A stretch of DNA of 64,000 nucleotides from Nephrocerus scutellatus. Taxonomy: Eukaryota > Arthropoda > Insecta > Diptera > Pipunculidae. Positions 54,568 to 64,000 of the stretch are shown here, one piece after another. Position numbers and translations under genes: made by a program. The DNA is taken from assembly GCA_947095585.1 (NCBI GenBank), contig OX352761.1, positions 58,086,832-58,150,831 of the forward strand. The letters run 5' to 3'. Below the pieces are notes generated by a model. That model searched no databases. It had not been told where the DNA came from and saw only the letters and a program-made list of their open reading frames with translations. The first letter of the stretch is position 1. Each line of letters opens with the position of its first letter.

Positions 54568-55160
54568 GGGAGGAAAAAAAATTATAGTCAAGCCAGGCAT
54601 CTATACAACTTAGAGACAACAACTTCATGTACATATGTTTCGAATGGGCGCCTCAGCTGCTAAACCGATCGTCATCAAAATTTTACCATGTATGATTTGC
54701 ATGCCGAAGGTAAATTTAGGAAATATTTTTTTTTAAATATCGTTTCCTTCGGGTACCTCCCCAACCAAAGTTCGTTAAATTTTCGGGTTTTTCATGACAA
54801 TTCATAAACCTGAACACATTCGTTCAAGGTCAGTTTATTAATACTACTACCAATAAGTATATAATTAACATGAATCATCGAAAGCTTTCGGCTACCTCCC
54901 GAACAAAAGTTCGTTCCGTTTGTTATAAACAAGTGGTGCAAATAAAACAACGACAGTTATTTCATAGTGACACGTTTCGAAATGGACATATTTTGTGATT
55001 ATTTTGTGAACCTTTTTTGAAATAGAATTTTAGTGATTAAAAAGAATAAAATTATTGTTAGTGAATATTTTTCAGGTTAAATATCGATTCAACGTAGTGT
55101 CTTCAGTTTATAAATGTGTGAATCTGTTGTTAACTTTGTTTTGTAGGCATGATTTAATTT
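54568..55160 (+). mobile_element. Helitron-like 5' region
   Basis: CGCCTCAGCTGCTAAACCGA and ATCAAAATTTTACCATGTAT resemble the 5' phrase of the Helitron at 24951 (CTCAACTGCTCCGAAGCGGC). It precedes an ORF of Helitron type. Boundaries unresolved. Confidence 0.45.
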
Positions 55161-55169
55161 TGACTGAAA

Positions 55170-55575
55170 ATGCCACCGAAAAAATGCATTGGACGAGTTA
55201 CGGCGACTTTAAAGAAGATGGAAGCCTCGAAAGCTGCTGAAACACCTGAACAGCCTGACGAAAGACTTGAAAACAATCGAAGCCGAACATTTCCTTCAAG
55301 ACTCACGGCTTGAAAACAATCGAAGCCGAACATTTTCTTCAAGAGCTGCTGAAACACCTGAACAGGGTGACAAACGACTTAAAAACTATTGCCTACGATA
55401 TCTTGAAACTAAATCATTACCCGTAGAAGAACAAAGGACAATTACCTAGAATTTAGAGAGATGGCAGAAAGTGCATTCAGGAACGAAGCAGCAATTCTTG
55501 AAAAATTTTTGGGATTAATGAACATTGTGTGCAAACATTGCTTTTCGCCTAACTGTGCAGAAAAAAAAAAGTTAA
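55170..55575 (+). pseudogene. Helitron-type replicase/helicase N-terminal fragment
   Basis: ATG at 55170 opens MPPKKCIGRVTATLKKMEAS followed by repeats of AAETPEQ-x-x-ERLENNRSRT, the repeated motif common at the N-terminus of insect Helitron helicase proteins. A stop after about 47 residues and frame changes follow; a later frame reads FREMAESAFRNEAAILEKFL and NIVCKHCFSPNC. The fragment ends near 55575 where a LINE endonuclease begins. The rest of the protein is absent. Confidence 0.6.
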
Positions 55576-55579
55576 ATTA

Positions 55580-55971
55580 TCTCAGTGCGTTTAGTTCTGT
55601 ACTCTGTTGAGAGACGGACAGTGTATGTGATTGCTGTAACAGACGTAGGCATAACACTTGCAACAGTTTGTTTGGGTGCTGTCATTGTCGCTTCACATCG
55701 CGGTTTGTTTCGTCTGTATCGGAGGGTGTCCTATACTTATTCGACTGATGTCCGGATTCTGGGTAGGTGTGTGCAACAATCATGGGCTCAGATCGAATCT
55801 TTTGGCCACGTACATCCATTTAGCAGACCACAAAACTGCTCTTCTGGCACTAACAGAAACCCAGGTTAATGCTGATTTCGACGTTTTGGATTTTAGTTGG
55901 CCTGGTAACAACTTGGTGGCAGTATTTTTCCCCCACCGCGGTCTCGTCATTTATGTTCGTAGTGATGTAGC
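55580..55971 (+). pseudogene. LINE endonuclease, left half
   Basis: WVGVCNNHGLRSNLLATYIH, HKTALLALTETQVNADFDVL (the catalytic LTET) and HRGLVIYVRSDVA are the first half of a LINE apurinic-like endonuclease. It is cut at 55971 by an LTR element and continues at 63458, where DVA joins NQTQAQYNQCSKAEFNFIWL in frame. Confidence 0.8.
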
Positions 55972-56682
55972 TGTTACGTTTAGACACCGTGCTTTCTCGG
56001 GTAGCCGAGAGAAGAGTGTCAAACGGGCGCGTTGATAATTAACAAAAACACGAAAAGTTAGTTTTAAGATTCAAATAATACCTTATTTATTATTATTTTA
56101 TTATTTTATTATTCTTTTCACTTATTACTATTAGTTCTGTTTATTGGTTTCAACTGCCGCCCTAGTTATCGTAGCAGTGGTCTTTTATAACATTATGGAT
56201 GGATCGATCAACCAATAGCGTTTGCTTGTTTCGATCCACCAATAATATGACAGCATTATGTGCATGCATACAAAGTGCAAATATAGAACCTAGCCGACCT
56301 GCGACATTCCTTTACATCCTGCAGTCGAACCTTTTAACGGTCGCAATGGAATTGCCCTCCTGCTGATATTACTAGCCGACCTGCGACATATTACTATTTC
56401 GTAATATCGGCTACACTTACTGTTTCTCAGTATCGTATCGGAATGTGTGTGATGTGCTCGAAACCCGAGATGCATAAGCGACCAAAGTGCCTTTACTGCA
56501 TCTCGAACGGTTTCTTATTTCAACACCAGCCATTCGTACGTACCCTGCAGATAAGCGGTGGATTTAAAGACAATGATCCAGGCTGTGATGCATAAAATAA
56601 CTAATTTATGCGATCGAGATGTGGATAAAGGGCAGAGAGACTGTGTGTTGTCAGGGTTTGAATAATTGTGCCGGTCACAACA
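55972..56682 (-). repeat. Gypsy 3' LTR (711 bp)
   Basis: It matches 62841-63453 but is 98 bp longer because of an internal insertion bounded by TAGCCGACCTGCGACAT at 56291 and 56370. Purine tract GGGGGGAAGGGA (minus strand, 56694-56683) sits immediately inside. Confidence 0.92.
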
Positions 56683-56699
56683 TCCCTTCCCCCCACGAA

Positions 56700-57320
56700 T
56701 AAGAAAATTCTACCGCGAATAGGTAACATTTTCGTCAAACGAGAATGAACCTTGCCGCATTGACTTGTCGATAGCATATGCAAAAAAACATTTTTATCCA
56801 CTGATACGAAAACTTTGGTTGGCGTACAAGTAAATGATATATGTGTTAAATGCATAATTTTCTTTATTTAATTATTGATAAGTGTAATAATTATATCTCA
56901 TGTAATATAATGCAATATAGTATATAGTAATATATATATATAAATGGGTTTTTTTTTGTATATATAATAAGTAAATTATTAATAATAAAAAAAATTATAT
57001 AAGATTATTTTACAATTTATTAAAATCGAAGTGGTTAAAGTAATGATTCAAACTTAAGTAATTTTTAAGTTTATTAATTAAGTTCTTTTTGTTGTTTTGA
57101 TTTTGACTTTCTTCGCTTTAACATACATATTTTTTTTTCTATTTCTATATTTTGAATTCTATGGTTATGGTATAGATTACCGTATAGTGATGTATATCGT
57201 GTGAGCTAATATGCAAAAGTGGGACATTTTCTTCGGATTTAAGGACTTTTATTTGCTTTGATATAAGCCTACTGATCGTCGGAAGAGTGATATTAGCTAA
57301 AAACTTGAAAATGTGTTTGT
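56700..57320 (-). other. AT-rich 3' untranslated part of gypsy element
   Basis: Between the integrase end and polypurine tract. No env-like frame; low complexity TATATA near 56920-56960. Confidence 0.5.
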
Positions 57321-57324
57321 TAAA

Positions 57325-58223
57325 TGTTCAGTTTTTGTTTCTAAATTTGCATTTAGATTTTTTAGATTTTTTAGATTTTTCCTTTCTGTCTTGCAATATA
57401 TTCTTAGCGGACTGGTAACCATGCTGTAAACGAGCCTTTAGCTCGATTGCGTAGTTATCATAATTATATGATGTTCGCGGACTTCTGTTAATGGAATTTG
57501 GTATCCGTGCAGGAAATCCATAGAGCAATTCAAATGGACTAAACGTAGTGCTACTATGAGGTGTTGTATTATAAACAAACATTGAGTATGGTAGCCAAGT
57601 GTCCCATGAAAACTGGTCATTGTTAACGTAATGCCTAAGATATTTGGCGAGCGTTCGATGACTCCGTTCGTTTGGGGATGATAGGGAGTTGTCTGTATCT
57701 TTTTAATTTTAAGAATTTTACATATCTCCTTAAAAAAGTTGCTCAAGAAGTTTGTGCCTTGGTCTGTTAGTACTGCGTCGGGTATTCCAAAACGACATAC
57801 AACTTTTTCCACAAAACTTCGTGCTACGGTGGTTGCTTCCGCATAAGGTAGTGGCATAGCCTCAGTGAACTTCGTTAAATCGTCTTGGAAAGTTAAAATT
57901 TACTTATTGTTGTCGTAACTAGTTGGAAGCGGACCGACAATGTCCAAAGCTATACGCTCGAAGGGACTCGTGCTCGTCGTAGTAATTTTCATAGGAATTC
58001 GCAGATTTTGCCTTAATTTGTTTCTCTGGCAAGATTCGCATTTTCGAATAAATTCTTTGGTATCTATTGCGAGAGTCGGCCAAAAGTATCTTGTTTTAAG
58101 ACGTTTAATCGTTCGGGAAATTCCTTGATGGCCTCCAAAGAGTGTATTGTGGTAGTCACGCAGAATTTTACCGATCTCTTGTGGATCATCTAGATTGATT
58201 CGACGGTCTGAGTAAAGGAACAA
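57325..58223 (-). pseudogene. Gypsy integrase
   Basis: 58223-57900: YHNTLFGGHQGISRTIKRLK, FIRKCESCQRNK (H2C2) and FERIALDIVGPLP (first D). 57857-57438: MPLPYAEATTVARSFVEKVV, AVLTDQGTNFLSNFFKEICK (second D), YHPQTNGVIERS (E). A frameshift near 57640 is followed by FVYNTTPHSSTTFSPFELLY and ARLQHGYQSAKNILQDRKEK, ending in a lysine-rich tail (57582-57328). A stop at 57899 separates zinc domain and core. Confidence 0.9.
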
Positions 58224-58229
58224 AATGAT

Positions 58230-60517
58230 CTTTGTTTGGGAGAATACCTGTACTATAGCATTTTTGAGGCGACATTTCGTTGGCTCACTTGATGGAATAG
58301 AAATATCGATTTGTTTAACTTTTGCTTTTATGCAGTAGTCTCGAATTTCAATAAGGATTTTTTCATAAGATGATTTGTCTACAAAGTCTAATGGTAGAGT
58401 AGTAATAATATATGAAGGAAATTTTGCTGTGCTCGGGTATATTTTTATTTCTTTAGGATTCGGGCGAGTATATTGCTAACTATTTTTAAAAAATTCTTCC
58501 TCTTGACGTTTTTGATGAGATAAAATAAAAATTTGAATTGCTGAACAGTTTTTATAAAATGTTATTGGCTTAAAAGTTTCGACTATCTTACATTCTATCG
58601 GTGGAAGTATAATTTCTTCACTTCCTATCACCTCTATTTCATCAACACTTGGACCTTTTGCTTTAATTCGGGTTGTGACCAATACCATGCCTTCGTTTTT
58701 TGTAGTTTGTGCGTTAACGTGAATGCGACTGAGCGCGTCAGCATTTGCATTAAATTTTCCTGGTTTGCTAGCCTTGATCTTGATCCTTAAGATTTAAAAG
58801 TCACTGTAGGGGTCTGTGATTAGTAAGGATGGTAAATTTTCTACCATAAATATAAGGACGAAATTGTTTTACGGCAAATATTATTGCTAGTAATTCTTTC
58901 TCTGTCGTATATACCGAGTCTCTGCTAAATTTATTTTCGATTAACGTAATATATAGGCTTGTCCTCGCCTATTTTCCCTTGTGACAGCACAGCTCCTATG
59001 GCATAGTCGCTTGCGTCCGTTGTTATTAAAAATGTGACCTCAAAATTCGGATATATCAGTATTGGTGAGGTTATCAACTTTTCTTTTAACTTAACAAAAG
59101 CTTCCTCGCATAGCGCATCCCACTTAAAATCTACATTCTTCTTTAAAAGATTATTTAGTGGTTTGGCTATTAGTGCGAAATGGGGAATAAACCTTCTATA
59201 ATACCCTACAAATCCTAAAAATGCTTTCATATCTTTCGTTTTCTTGGGTCTAGGATACGTTTTGACAACTTTTATTTTTTCCGGGTTTGGCTTGATCCCT
59301 TCATCACTGATTACATGCCCGAGATACATGAGCTCCCGTTTTATGAAATGACATTTATCCGGCTGTAGCTTCAGCTTGTTAGCTTGTTAGCTTGATAGCC
59401 TTGATAGTACATTACGTAGCTATTTGTTATGCTCGTGCAGAGTGGGCCCATTAACTACAATATCGTCAACGAAGATAAAACACTCCAATCCAATTAGTCC
59501 CATCAGAACGTTGTTCATGGTTCGTTGGAAAGTAGCGGGTGCATTTTTCATACCCATAGGCATTCGGTTGTATTCCCAGTGACCTGTGGATGTGCTAAAG
59601 GCCGTCTTCCTCCTATCTTTCTCGTGAACCTAAATTTGATGGAAACCGTTCGCAAGGTCTAAAGTGCTAAAATACTTAGAATTGCCTAATTGATCGAGTA
59701 TTTCCATTATATTTGGGAGTGGAAACGCATCTCCAACAGTCGCATCGTTTAGTCGCCTGTAGTCTACCACGACTCGCCATTTTTTATTGCCTTGTGCATC
59801 AGGTTTCTTCGGAACGAGTAATAAAGGAGAATTCCATGGACTATAACTGGGTCTGATAATATCGGCATCTAGCATATCTTTTACCTGTCTATTTATTTCA
59901 GCCCTACTTGTTTCTGGCAGTCTGTATGGTTTCACATATATAGGAGATTTTCCTACTTCAGTTATTATTCTATGTGTAGCTGCGTCAGTACAAGTTAACT
60001 TATCTCCAGGTAAAAAAAATAAATCGTTAAACTCACGACATATCTGGATTATCGATTTTCTTTCTTCTTGGTTACAGTGCTCTATGTCCACTAATTTTTC
60101 TAAACTTTCTAACCTTTTATGCACGGGATCGTTTTCCGGATCAGTCACGATGAGATCAAATTCTTCCAAATTATCCCATTCTAAATTTAAATTTCGTGTA
60201 TCAAGCTTCACCTGATTTTCATTAATATTGAGAAATAAAACCTTAATACGATTTGTACTTGAATTTGCTATTGAAGAGCCCAAAAATACCCCAGGGGAAA
60301 CCTGTTTCTTTCGAATTACCACGTCTTTGGCACAATTGAAACTTACTTCCGCGAAAAAACTACTTCGTGGAGGTATTCTAATCCTGTCAACAAATTGTTG
60401 CTCTGATCTCATGGTAAATGTTTCTTTCTCTGGTTCTATTCTTATGCCTACTGGATGTGGAAATGTCACTTCCCCAGATACAAAATTAATAGTAGAATTT
60501 CCAGATATTGCATTCAT
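58230..60517 (-). pseudogene. Gypsy reverse transcriptase and RNase H
   Basis: 60517-59630 carries a pre-RT linker, THRIITEVGKSPIYVKPYRL, SPWNSPLLLVPKKPDAQGNK, WRVVVDYRRLNDATVGDAFP and YFSTLDLANGFHQI (motif A, catalytic D), then an amber stop. The next segment holds MPMGMKNAPATFQRTMNNVL and CFIFVDDIVVNG (FVDD box). 59329-58931: MYLGHVISDEGIKPNPEKIK and RNase H FLITTDASDYAIGAVLSQGK. RNase H continues in another frame (TEKELLAIIFAVKQFRPYIY) with a deletion before KPGKFNANADALSRIH. A small GCTTGTTAG duplication near 59380 adds a frame change. Confidence 0.92.
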
Positions 60518-60654
60518 GCTTGGATCACTTAGTTGGATTTGCCTCTTTACTTCGTTTATTTCACTCCTTTCTGCTGTAGTATTTCCTTTATATTTTTTTT
60601 TAAATTCTTCTTTAGGTTATTCTTTTGTAGTTGTATATTTTTACTTTGCTTAGG

Positions 60655-61160
60655 TTTGCCTACTAAGTCTTAAATTTTCAATTTGCTTAGCTTTTTCTGT
60701 TGCTAAATCTCTTTTTAAATTTTTATTTTTTATTTCATTTGAATAAAAGGGAGGATCTGGGTCGGTAGATCGTGATTCATACGGTAACTTAGCACGGCTT
60801 AGGCTATGGGCCCCGTTTTTAAAGCTATTCGTGTTTTCTCGAATCTTACCTTCATTATCTGTAGACAATGACTTACTCATTTTTATTTGATTTGGTTTAT
60901 AAAATGGGATCTCTAATACATTTTTTTTATAATCTACAACACACTTGAATTTAGACAAAAAATAATTTCCTATTATTCAGTCATACGGAATATTTATTCT
61001 TTCTGTAAGTAGGTGTACTGTTTTTGCCCGTTTTTGCCCGTTTTCTAGATTTTTTAAATTATAATTTTTTAATATGCTTATATCAGCTCCGGTATCAATC
61101 AGCAGAGTCGTATATTTTTTATCCGATGGACTTAACCTGAGGCGTATCGCAGGTTCCTTG
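60655..61160 (-). pseudogene. Gypsy retropepsin
   Basis: TTLLIDTGADISILKNYNL contains the catalytic DTG near 61100. A TGA near 60977 replaces a residue before IIGNYFLSKFKCVVDYKK, the second conserved block. The frame then stays open to 60650 (SRSTDPDPPFYSNEIKNKNL). Confidence 0.82.
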
Positions 61161-61188
61161 AATTCAGGACAAAACTATACGTGGAATT

Positions 61189-62231
61189 TCAGATTAAGGT
61201 CATGGTTCCGTGTACTTCGGCTGTGGTAATCATTCGAGAGTGGTTGCCGCAAGTCTCCTCCCGAATAATATAGTTTTCCGACCCTTGTGCTTGGTTAACA
61301 CTCGAATACCGGACACCTCGATATTTGTTTCGCCCTGTATTCATTTCGGGTCGTGAATTTCCGCTGTAACTGGCGGTTTGTGTGTTGTCCCTAAATGGAT
61401 TACGTACTGCCGGCATATCTTGGGGGTAGTTCACAGGAGGTTCGTTCCTAGATAACCGAAATCTACAATTGTTTTCAGTATGGTTAGGCTTCTTACAATA
61501 ACCACAAGTTAAAAACTGAATTTCCTTTTTTATCGGTCTGTTGGCGTTGGAAAAATTTGGAAATTGTGTGCTTCGAAACCGCATGTTTTTATATCACGTT
61601 TCCTGAGAGTGACCCTACTTACCACAAATTTGGCAAAATCTCGCAGTTGGATAAGTTTTGGCAGAAAACTTATTACTTGGTACTTGGGGATTGTGGTCTA
61701 TGCGTGCAGCATGACCTTCAGCATGAGCTATCGTTTTTTTTAGATCAGCCCCCCCATAAGCCTTTGCTATTAACCGAATCTGGTTGTTTTTCAACCCATC
61801 CTCAAAGACTTGAATTGCCAACTTTCGGTTTTCTTCCACGAGAAATTTTCTGACGGTCTCATCACTGGTTGTGGCAAAGGTAGCGGAGTTGAGACAGTTT
61901 AGAGCTGCGCAAACACGCTCACCTAATTCTTTTACTGTTTCCTTGAAACGTTGTTTGGTGGTTAACAACTCATTGTTTCACTTCCTTATACTCTGACTCT
62001 AATTTTTCCTTGAGCGCTGCCCAAGTAGAAAAGGAGCTAAACTGAGTTAACTCAAAAGCGGGACCTTGCAACCTAATTTTAACAATTTCTAAAAAGGTCG
62101 GCTGGTCTGCTGGTTTTATAGATTTAAATAAGATATCGCCACACGATAAAAATTTTGCCAACTCTGTAGGATTTCCGTCGAAAACAGGAATGATGTTAAA
62201 GATATCCGTTATTCCTACTTTAATATCCATG
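61189..62231 (-). pseudogene. Gypsy gag
   Basis: I choose ATG 62231 (MDIKVGITDIFNIIPVFDGN), as upstream codons look untranslated. The first 87 residues end EYKEVKQ-stop near 61973; LLTTKQRFKETVKELGERVC and GLKNNQIRLIAKAYGGADLK continue one frame over, ending CQICGK-stop in a broken zinc knuckle near 61620. 61584-61189 adds CGYCKKPNHTENNC (CX2CX4HX4C) and a basic tail (NTGRNKYRGVRYSS). Confidence 0.85.
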
Positions 62232-62234
62232 TTT

Positions 62235-62820
62235 GGGGGATTTGAATTTATTTCCTCAAAAAAATGGAAAGGTAAATTTTCAAACGATTCAACGATAACG
62301 CAAAACACACAAAAAAAATTGAAGAATTTTTTAAAGGGAATCGTAGAGGGACCCGAGAAAATATATGTATAAAGAAATAATATAAATATAAATAAAGAAA
62401 AATAAAAAATATAATGTAAAACTAAATAGGTAAATACTAAATTTGAAGTACCCTGGTTTCTTCCTTTTGTGGTTGGCTTATGGTTCCAAGTTTTTGCTGC
62501 TACTGCTGTCGTTGTTGGTACTGCTGCTGCCGTCCGCCCCCTAGAGTGGCGGGTGATGTTCTATTTTATTTTTTATTTTTAGTGCACTATTTTGCACGAC
62601 ACAATATTTTGCATTTGATGTTTTTTTTAGCTCTCTTTTTTTTATATTTCCCCTGTTTTAGCAGGTTAACGCTTATAAAGTTTTAATGGTACTAACACTT
62701 TATCACTTATTATTTTTGAAATTCCCCTGTTGCGGCCGGGTTTTTACGCCTTTTCTTATTTTTTCAAAATTTGTTTTGAATTTTTAATTAAAAAAAAATA
62801 TTTATTTTTTATTTGGTGCG
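62235..62820 (-). other. Gypsy leader between primer site and gag
   Basis: Untranslated leader, A/T-rich, with a CAG-rich patch on the minus strand (62500-62545). No other motif. Confidence 0.6.
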
Positions 62821-62838
62821 ATCCCACCGCTGCCACCA
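62821..62838 (-). other. Primer-binding site, tRNA-Leu(AAG) type
   Basis: Minus strand TGGTGGCAGCGGTGGGAT, two bases from the LTR, complementary over its length to a fly tRNA-Leu 3' end as I recall it (CCCACCGCTGCCACCA). Confidence 0.82.
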
Positions 62839-62840
62839 AA

Positions 62841-63453
62841 TGTTACGTTTAGACACCGTGCTTTCTCGGGTAGCCGAGAGAAGAGTGTCAAACGGGCGCG
62901 TTGAAAAAAAAAACACGAAAAGTTAGTTTTAAGATTCAAATAATACCTTATTTATTATTATTTTATTATTCTTTTCACTTATTACTATTAGTACTGTTTA
63001 TTGTTTTCAACTGCCGCCCTAGTTATCGTAGCAGTGGTCTTTTATAACATTATGGATGGATCGATCAACCAATAGCGTTTGCTTGTTTCGATCCACCAAT
63101 AATATGACACCATTATGTGCATGCATAGAAAGTGCAAATATAGAACCTGCGACATATTACTATTTCGTAATATCGGCTACACTTACTGTTTCTCAGTATC
63201 GTATCGGAATGTGTGTGATGTGCTCGAGACCCGAGATGCATAAGCGACCAAAGTGCCTTCACTGCATCTCGAACGGTTTCTTATTTCAACACCAGCCATT
63301 CGTACGTACCCTGCAGATAAGTGGTGGATTTAAAGACAAGGATCCAGGCTGTGATGCATAAAATAACTAATTTATGCGATCGAAAGCAGATGTGGATAAA
63401 GTGCAGAGAGACTGTGTATGGTCAGGGGTTAAATAGTTGTGCCGGTCACAACA
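62841..63453 (-). repeat. Gypsy 5' LTR (613 bp)
   Basis: TG...CA ends and few differences from 55972-56682 besides that copy's 98-bp insertion. Confidence 0.92.
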
Positions 63454-63457
63454 TAGC

Positions 63458-64000
63458 TAATCAAACCCAAGCACAGTACAACCAATGTTCCAAGGCGGAA
63501 TTTAATTTCATTTGGCTCAAAGTCAAACTGCGTAAGCATGATATTCACTACTGCTTCATATACAGAAGCCCCAATTTAGACAGTGTCTCAGCTTGTACTG
63601 TGTTAGATGTACTGTCTGACTCTGTAACTAGAATTTTATCGCTTGATCCATTTTCTGAAATCGTCATTAAGGGTGTTTTCAATATACACAATTCTAGTTG
63701 GGTTATTTGCTGATTTTAACCATCTAACTCAGCTTGTGAATGAGCCCACTCGAATTCCAAGCATTGTAAGTCATAACGCTAATATCCTTGACTTGTTTCT
63801 TACTTCTCATCCTAACAATTAGACCGTCAGTTTATTATCAGCTCTTGGCTTTTCAGACCATTGTGTGGTATCAGCGAATTTCTCGTTGTCGAACCACGCA
63901 GTTTAAGAGAAAACCCCTAAAAGAAAAGTATGGCTACACGAGAAAGCCGACTAGGTTGGCCTCAATAATTTCATTAGGAGCATTAACTGGCCACTTAATG
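63458..64000 (+). pseudogene. LINE endonuclease, right half
   Basis: Continues the frame interrupted at 55971: NQTQAQYNQCSKAEFNFIWL, VKLRKHDIHYCFIYRSPN (YRSP block), DPFSEIVIKGVFNIHNSSWV (where GDFN is usual, here GVFN), then after a frameshift NEPTRIPSIVSHNANILDLF and ALGFSDHCVVSANF (SDH). Loss of the catalytic D in GDFN and the frameshift show it is dead. It runs off the window's right edge. Confidence 0.82.

Larger units (their letters stand above)
55972..63453 (-). mobile_element. Ty3/gypsy retrotransposon, almost complete
   Basis: 7482 bp with LTRs 55972-56682 and 62841-63453 (TGTTACGTTTAGACACCGTG...GCCGGTCACAACA), a 4-bp duplication TAGC on both flanks (55968-55971, 63454-63457), a primer-binding site and polypurine tract, and gag, protease, RT, RNase H and integrase in order on the minus strand. 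Stops and frameshifts are few per domain, so it is the youngest-looking large element apart from BEL 1. No env was seen between integrase and the 3' LTR. Confidence 0.93.

Noticed and set aside
1..64000. Bacterial or phage features (operons, ribosome-binding sites, terminators, integrons)
   Set aside because: Base composition, tRNA-primed LTR elements, LINEs, SINE and microsatellites show a eukaryotic genome; no such feature was seen.

Overview
This window is eukaryotic, repeat-dominated DNA, most probably from an insect and specifically a fly. That reading rests on BEL/Pao, Ty3/gypsy, 412/mdg1-like, Jockey-like and Loa-like retroelements, Helitrons, and primer-binding sites that match fly-type tRNAs (Tyr, Lys, Arg and Leu, recalled from memory). 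A tephritid-like fly is a guess. I see no intact host protein gene, no rRNA and no functional tRNA gene. Almost every coding stretch is a broken transposon ORF, and many elements sit inside others, so this looks like a heterochromatic or piRNA-cluster-like transposon graveyard.

Left block, 1-24480. The same satellite lies on both outer edges (1-698 and 23814-24480). Between them is an old minus-strand errantivirus-like element: 5' LTR 23311-23813, gag remnant near 22640-23180, env remnant 7459-8340, and a 3' LTR split into 699-1274 and 7362-7423. Its 3' LTR was split by a BEL element (1275-7361, 5-bp duplication GCTGG). Its interior was replaced or invaded by a plus-strand gypsy pol (9079-14090) that itself carries a 1.87-kb solo LTR (9467-11338, duplication AACC), a LINE 3' end, a minus-strand gag+LTR element called family A here, a plus-strand 412-like element (about 16700-22640) and a tRNA-derived SINE (22775-23065, 12-bp duplication).

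Middle block, 24700-44700. A family A solo LTR is interrupted by a Helitron (24951-25855). A second Helitron end and one copy of an unnamed TTAA-targeting repeat (family R) follow. Next comes a plus-strand family A element with gag and a protease remnant but no polymerase, ending beside an inverted copy of its own LTR. A second 412-like element is cut by a truncated BEL (33991-37252), which lies in another BEL-like element whose gag is interrupted in turn by a Jockey LINE and two R elements. A tRNA-Leu-primed gypsy gag with a third R copy ends the block at 44693.

Right block, 44700-64000. It holds a hairpin of two inverted MITEs, a Loa-clade LINE with RNase H (about 47690-52574) running into 2 kb of an 8-bp microsatellite, a Helitron N-terminal fragment, and a LINE endonuclease ORF split by an almost complete 7.5-kb minus-strand Ty3/gypsy element (55972-63453, duplication TAGC).

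The features do not form a working pathway. What the window records is an order of insertion. All identifications were made by eye from motifs; approximate boundaries are stated as such.
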